A DNA stretch of 64,000 nucleotides from assembly GCF_900539295.1 (NCBI RefSeq), contig NZ_UQBH01000010.1, forward strand, positions 11,087 to 75,086. Direction: 5' to 3'. Source of the DNA: an uncultured Megasphaera sp. (GTDB lineage Bacteria; Bacillota; Negativicutes; Veillonellales; Megasphaeraceae). The notes beneath the pieces were generated by a model. It was not told the origin of the DNA, did no database searches, and saw only the letters and a program-made list of their open reading frames with translations. The position numbers were made by a program, and so were the translations under genes. Shown piece after piece: positions 61,006 to 64,000 of this stretch; positions within the stretch are counted from its first letter, which is position 1; each line of letters starts with the position of its first letter.

Positions 61006-61899
61006 ATGGAACTGCCATCAATACAGCAATTGCGGAATTTTGTCATTTACAGCAAATACGGCAACTTTACGGCCGCGGCCAAGGCGGCTAACATTACCCA
61101 GTCGGCCTTCAGCGCCCAGATGAAGAAACTCGAAGAACTCCTTGGCGTGCGCCTTATCGAGCGGTCTAACCGCGGCAGCCACCTTACGCCGGAAGGGAAG
61201 GCCTTCTATACCAAGATAAGCCATATCCTCGGCGAACTGGAAGCCGTCGTCAGTGAACTTCCCGGAAGGGCTGCGACGGCTCAGCCTCTGGCCGTCGGCA
61301 TCATGCTGTCCTTAGGCGACGTCCACATGAATCGCCACCTGGCCTATTTTCAGGACCATCACAGCGGCGCGTCCTTCCGGGTCTATAATTTGGAAGTGCG
61401 GGAAATGCTCCAATGGCTGAAGGATGACCGCTTGGACATCGTATCCTTGTTTTACCTGCCGAGCCTTGATCTCGACGACTATGAAAAAGTCTTCTTTGGG
61501 ACCGATGACATCGTCTATTATAAGCCTGATCTCGACGTCGCCGGCCCGTCCATTTCGGCCTGTGCCGTAGCGGCCGAGCCCTTGGCTCAATACTCGCCGC
61601 AGTACGAGATGAATGCCTATATAGGCCGCTATTTCACGACCAGCGGCTGTCCGCCGCAGAAGACCAAGGCCTGGTTCTCGACGCCTTATGCCATGCTTAA
61701 TTACTGTCAGCAGAACCATATCGGGGCCTTGCTGCCCGAACGGTTCTTACAGGCCATGGGCGTCGGCAAAGACTACTGTCGTCTCGAACCGCCCATTCAT
61801 TTGCCCTGTTATCTGGTCTACAAAAAGAACAATCCCAAGTACGCTGCGATCCAAGTATTTGTCGAGTATATCCGCCGCGTCTACCATATCGAACCGTAA
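61006..61899 (+). CDS. LysR family transcriptional regulator
   Basis: A 297-residue LTTR. The winged helix at 1-60 reads QLRNFVIYSKYGNFTAAAKAANITQSAFSAQ, then a helical linker and a periplasmic-binding-like effector domain (about 90-295). Most LTTRs control the adjacent gene; here that would be the MFS transporter downstream on the same strand, although a strong terminator separates them. The effector is unknown. Confidence 0.93.
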   Translation: MELPSIQQLRNFVIYSKYGNFTAAAKAANITQSAFSAQMKKLEELLGVRLIERSNRGSHLTPEGKAFYTKISHILGELEAVVSELPGRAATAQPLAVGIMLSLGDVHMNRHLAYFQDHHSGASFRVYNLEVREMLQWLKDDRLDIVSLFYLPSLDLDDYEKVFFGTDDIVYYKPDLDVAGPSISACAVAAEPLAQYSPQYEMNAYIGRYFTTSGCPPQKTKAWFSTPYAMLNYCQQNHIGALLPERFLQAMGVGKDYCRLEPPIHLPCYLVYKKNNPKYAAIQVFVEYIRRVYHIEP

Positions 61900-61904
61900 G
61901 TCAG

Positions 61905-61950
61905 AAAGATATTTGTCATCAAAAAAAACGATGACAAATATCTTTTTTTT
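61905..61950. terminator. Bidirectional terminator after lysR
   Basis: A 16-bp perfect stem (61905-61920 with 61930-61945), followed by eight T residues, with an A-rich loop. Confidence 0.93.
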
Positions 61951-61953
61951 CTG

Positions 61954-61983
61954 TTATACAAGGAGCGGCGGAAGGTGTAGAAT
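61954..61983 (+). promoter_or_regulatory. Probable promoter of the MFS gene
   Basis: TTATAC (61954-61959), an 18-base spacer, and TAGAAT (61978-61983) preceded by TG. Confidence 0.5.
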
Positions 61984-62019
61984 CTAGCTTGCAAATACGA
62001 AAGGAGCAGTGAATGCTGT

Positions 62020-63225
62020 ATGTCAAATCAATCACTTTGGAACAAGGATTTCCTGCTTGACACGGGAATCAACTTCGTCGTCTACCTCATCTATTATTTG
62101 TTAATGGTCATCATCGCCGTCGTCGCCAAAGACCAGCTCCATGCCTCCCTGGGGGAAGCGGGACTTGCCTCGGGCATCTTCATCGTCGGCACCCTCTTGG
62201 CACGCCTTCAGTTCGGCAAGGCCATTGAACTCTACGGCCGCCGCATGTCCCTTTATGGCGGCATCATCTTTTATTTCGTAACGACCTTATTGTATTTCTA
62301 CATCCCCAATTTGGCTATCCTCTACGGCATCCGCTTCCTCAACGGCATGGCCTACGGCATCGTATCGACGGCGACCAACACCATCGTCGCCTCCTGTATT
62401 CCTCCTGAAAAAAGAGGCCAGGGCATTAACTACTACGGCCTCAGCACCAGCCTGGCAGCCGCTGTCGGCCCCTTCCTGGGTATGCTCCTCATCGTCCTTA
62501 CCAACTTCACCTTCATCATTACCCTCTGCGCCGTCTTGGTCGGCCTGTGCATGATCGGCTGCATCATCCTTCATATCGATGAAATTGAACTGACAGACGA
62601 ACAGATCGCCAAGATGAAAGCCATGAGCCTCGACAACTACGTCGAATACCGGGTACTCATCATCTCCATCATCGGTTTCTTCATGGGCTTTGCCTATTCC
62701 AGCGTCCTGACCTTCCTAGCCGCCTACGCCCGAGAAATCAACTTAGTCGAAGCAGGAACCTTCTTCTTCGTCGTCTACGCCGTCGTCATCACCATCACGC
62801 GGCCTATGACGGGCATCGTCTTCGACCGCAAAGGCGAAAACTACGTCCTCTATCCGTGCTATATCTGTCTGGCCATCGGCCTCTTCCTGCTGAGTATTAC
62901 CGGCACGTCGTGGCAGCTCCTCCTGTCCGGTGTCTTCGTCGGCCTCGGCTATGGGACCTTCATGTCGAACGGTCAGGCCGTCTGCATCAAACTGACGCCG
63001 CCGTACCGCATCAGCGTGGCCTTGTCGACGTACTTCGTTGCCCTTGACCTCGGCCTCGGCGTCGGGCCTTACGTTCTCGGAAGCTTCCAAGGCCTTCTGA
63101 CCTTCCCTCAGCTCTACATCGTAGCCGGTGTCGTAGCTGCTGCCTGCTTCGTTCTGTATTATCTCTTCTATGGACGGAAAATCAACCTCATCAATCGTGC
63201 CGTCCGTATCTATATTCACGCCTAG
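62020..63225 (+). CDS. MFS transporter
   Basis: A 401-residue protein with 12 predicted spans. The first loop between spans 2 and 3 has FGKAIELYGRRMSLYGG, the MFS signature loop, and a longer central cytoplasmic loop lies at about 180-210. It resembles drug/metabolite efflux-type MFS proteins more than sugar symporters, but the substrate is unknown. The neighbouring LysR gene may regulate it. Confidence 0.9.
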   Translation: MSNQSLWNKDFLLDTGINFVVYLIYYLLMVIIAVVAKDQLHASLGEAGLASGIFIVGTLLARLQFGKAIELYGRRMSLYGGIIFYFVTTLLYFYIPNLAILYGIRFLNGMAYGIVSTATNTIVASCIPPEKRGQGINYYGLSTSLAAAVGPFLGMLLIVLTNFTFIITLCAVLVGLCMIGCIILHIDEIELTDEQIAKMKAMSLDNYVEYRVLIISIIGFFMGFAYSSVLTFLAAYAREINLVEAGTFFFVVYAVVITITRPMTGIVFDRKGENYVLYPCYICLAIGLFLLSITGTSWQLLLSGVFVGLGYGTFMSNGQAVCIKLTPPYRISVALSTYFVALDLGLGVGPYVLGSFQGLLTFPQLYIVAGVVAAACFVLYYLFYGRKINLINRAVRIYIHA

Positions 63226-63256
63226 GTGTATCATATATTTCATTTTCCCCGGACTC

Positions 63257-63295
63257 AGGGACTGTGCCGTACTCTTCGGCGCGGTCCCTTTTTTG
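63257..63295 (+). terminator. Terminator after the MFS gene
   Basis: AGGGACTGTGCCG pairs imperfectly with CGGCGCGGTCCCT, followed by a run of T. Confidence 0.85.
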
Positions 63296-63311
63296 GATCT
63301 TGGGAGCGTGT

Positions 63312-63340
63312 TTGAAGTTTCGCTTTCAGTCGGTTATAAT
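63312..63340 (+). promoter_or_regulatory. Promoter of the thioredoxin-fold protein gene
   Basis: TTGAAG (63312-63317), a 17-base spacer, and TATAAT (63335-63340), 17 bases before the ATG. Confidence 0.75.
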
Positions 63341-63357
63341 GGACGAAAGGAGAACTT

Positions 63358-63903
63358 ATGACTACGAAAACAAAGATACTTTCCCTGGTGGCGGCTGTCT
63401 GCGTCGTCCTCAGCCTCTTTTTCTGGCCCGAGAAAGAACCGGACGCCTACAGCTCGGCGACGATCGAAGCGGCCGAAGAGGTGAGCCGGGCCGAAACGGA
63501 AATGCTGGCTCCTGATGAACGCCTTTACGGCTCGAATGGAGAAGTGCGCCTGCAAAGCTTATATAATGAAAAACCGGTCTGTCTCTTCTTCTGGGCCGTC
63601 TGGAGTGACGACAGCTTGAAGAATCTGGCCGTCATGGAAGACATGTATCAAAAGTACGGACAGGATATTTCCTTCGTTGCCGTCCCCGTCGGACCCGATG
63701 CCGAAGAGAGTGCGGAATACTGTCGGAAAGAAGGCTATGAAATTCCCGTCTATAAAGGGGACGGCCAGCTTTTCCGAGACTATGGCATCAGCAACGTACC
63801 GCAGGTCATCTTCATTGCCCGCGGCGGTCAAATGAGTCGGCCTTATGGCGGTCTCGTGACCCGCCGTCAGATTGAATATGCCTTGGCGCAGATTCAAGGT
63901 TGA
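63358..63903 (+). CDS. Membrane-anchored thioredoxin-fold protein lacking CXXC
   Basis: A 181-residue protein with one N-terminal hydrophobic segment (about 5-23), then a TlpA/ResA-like thioredoxin fold. The redox site that normally reads WCxxC is FFWAVWSDDSLKN here, so both cysteines are missing. The cis-proline region SNVPQVIFIARGG is kept. It probably binds a partner or ligand rather than reducing disulfides. An uncharacterised role is likely. AAAGGAG precedes ATG 63358. Confidence 0.75.
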   Translation: MTTKTKILSLVAAVCVVLSLFFWPEKEPDAYSSATIEAAEEVSRAETEMLAPDERLYGSNGEVRLQSLYNEKPVCLFFWAVWSDDSLKNLAVMEDMYQKYGQDISFVAVPVGPDAEESAEYCRKEGYEIPVYKGDGQLFRDYGISNVPQVIFIARGGQMSRPYGGLVTRRQIEYALAQIQG

Positions 63904-63912
63904 TTGTATAAT
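63883..63912 (+). promoter_or_regulatory. Candidate promoter of the gene at the right edge
   Basis: TTGGCG (63883-63888), an 18-base spacer, and TATAAT (63907-63912). A second candidate -10, TATGAT, is at 63954-63959 with GAGACA 17 bases upstream. Confidence 0.5.
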
Positions 63913-63996
63913 GAATTCGGACATATAAAAAGAGACATAAACGGGGATCTCTGTTATGATAGATTCACCACAAAACACCATTAGGAGGTCTCCGCC

Positions 63997-64000
63997 ATGT
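63997..64000 (+). CDS. First codon of a gene continuing beyond the window
   Basis: TTAGGAGGTC (63981-63990) precedes an ATG at 63997 by 8 bases, an excellent ribosome site. Only the start codon and one base are visible, so nothing can be said about the product. Confidence 0.55.

Noticed and set aside
1..64000. Insertion sequences, prophage, CRISPR arrays, tRNA or rRNA genes
   Set aside because: I looked through the gaps on both strands. They hold only promoters, leaders and hairpins. No transposase, integrase, spaced direct repeats or cloverleaf was seen.

Overview
The window is a densely coded, moderately GC-rich stretch of bacterial chromosome. It has no mobile elements, rRNA, tRNA or CRISPR that I can see. 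Firmicute-type features are the mraZ-rsmH-ftsL-mur cluster, a T-box leader before pheST, a preQ1-I riboswitch, the alaS-ireB-ruvX-DUF1292 run and strong AGGAGG ribosome sites. They sit beside outer-membrane functions: ADP-heptose synthesis (hldE, hldD, gmhB), two heptosyltransferases and a signal-peptide-bearing beta-barrel protein. A diderm Firmicute of the class Negativicutes fits best, probably Megasphaera or a close relative. The genus is inference from gene content and style.

Layout. 1-5.4 kb: a truncated secreted protein, a reverse-strand acetolactate synthase, a DUF523 protein, signal peptidase I, and a preQ1 riboswitch with queT-queF. 5.4-13.1 kb: an acyltransferase, then a forward run of an ECF-like membrane protein, a DUF3592 protein, folE-folB-folK and an OmpR/histidine-kinase pair; then a reverse run of a GalT-like DUF4931 protein, a metallophosphoesterase and a 76-residue protein. 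13.4-23 kb: deoD, amidohydrolase, queD-queE; reverse exonuclease and aldehyde dehydrogenase; a HAD phosphatase, a large M16 protease and gluQ. 23-36.5 kb: the division and cell wall cluster mraZ, rsmH, ftsL, murE, murF, mraY, murD, murG, murC, ddl, ftsQ, ftsZ, then nrdR. 36.5-42.1 kb: LPS inner-core heptose genes and an outer-membrane barrel. 42.1-44.6 kb: a free-standing structured RNA, two hotdog thioesterases and an acyl-CoA dehydrogenase. 44.6-54.8 kb: T-box pheST, then tig-clpP-clpX and lon-engB. 54.9-64 kb: thioredoxin, glycosyltransferase, NlpC/P60 hydrolase, alaS-ireB-ruvX-DUF1292, LysR, an MFS transporter, a thioredoxin-fold protein without its cysteines, and the first codon of a further gene.

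Functional links. queT/queF, queD/queE and gluQ all belong to queuosine tRNA modification; gluQ can glutamylate queuosine in tRNA-Asp. The dcw cluster makes peptidoglycan precursors and the Z ring, but ftsI, ftsW, murB and ftsA are absent from their usual places. A hairpin plus promoter splits the cluster exactly where ftsI would sit.

Most of the window is conserved housekeeping. The best candidates for new biology are the approximately 260-nt RNA at 42171-42431, the promoter and SD-sequestering inverted repeat at 16633-16688, the stripped-down dcw cluster, the GmhB with a degenerate zinc site, and the cysteine-less thioredoxin-fold protein.
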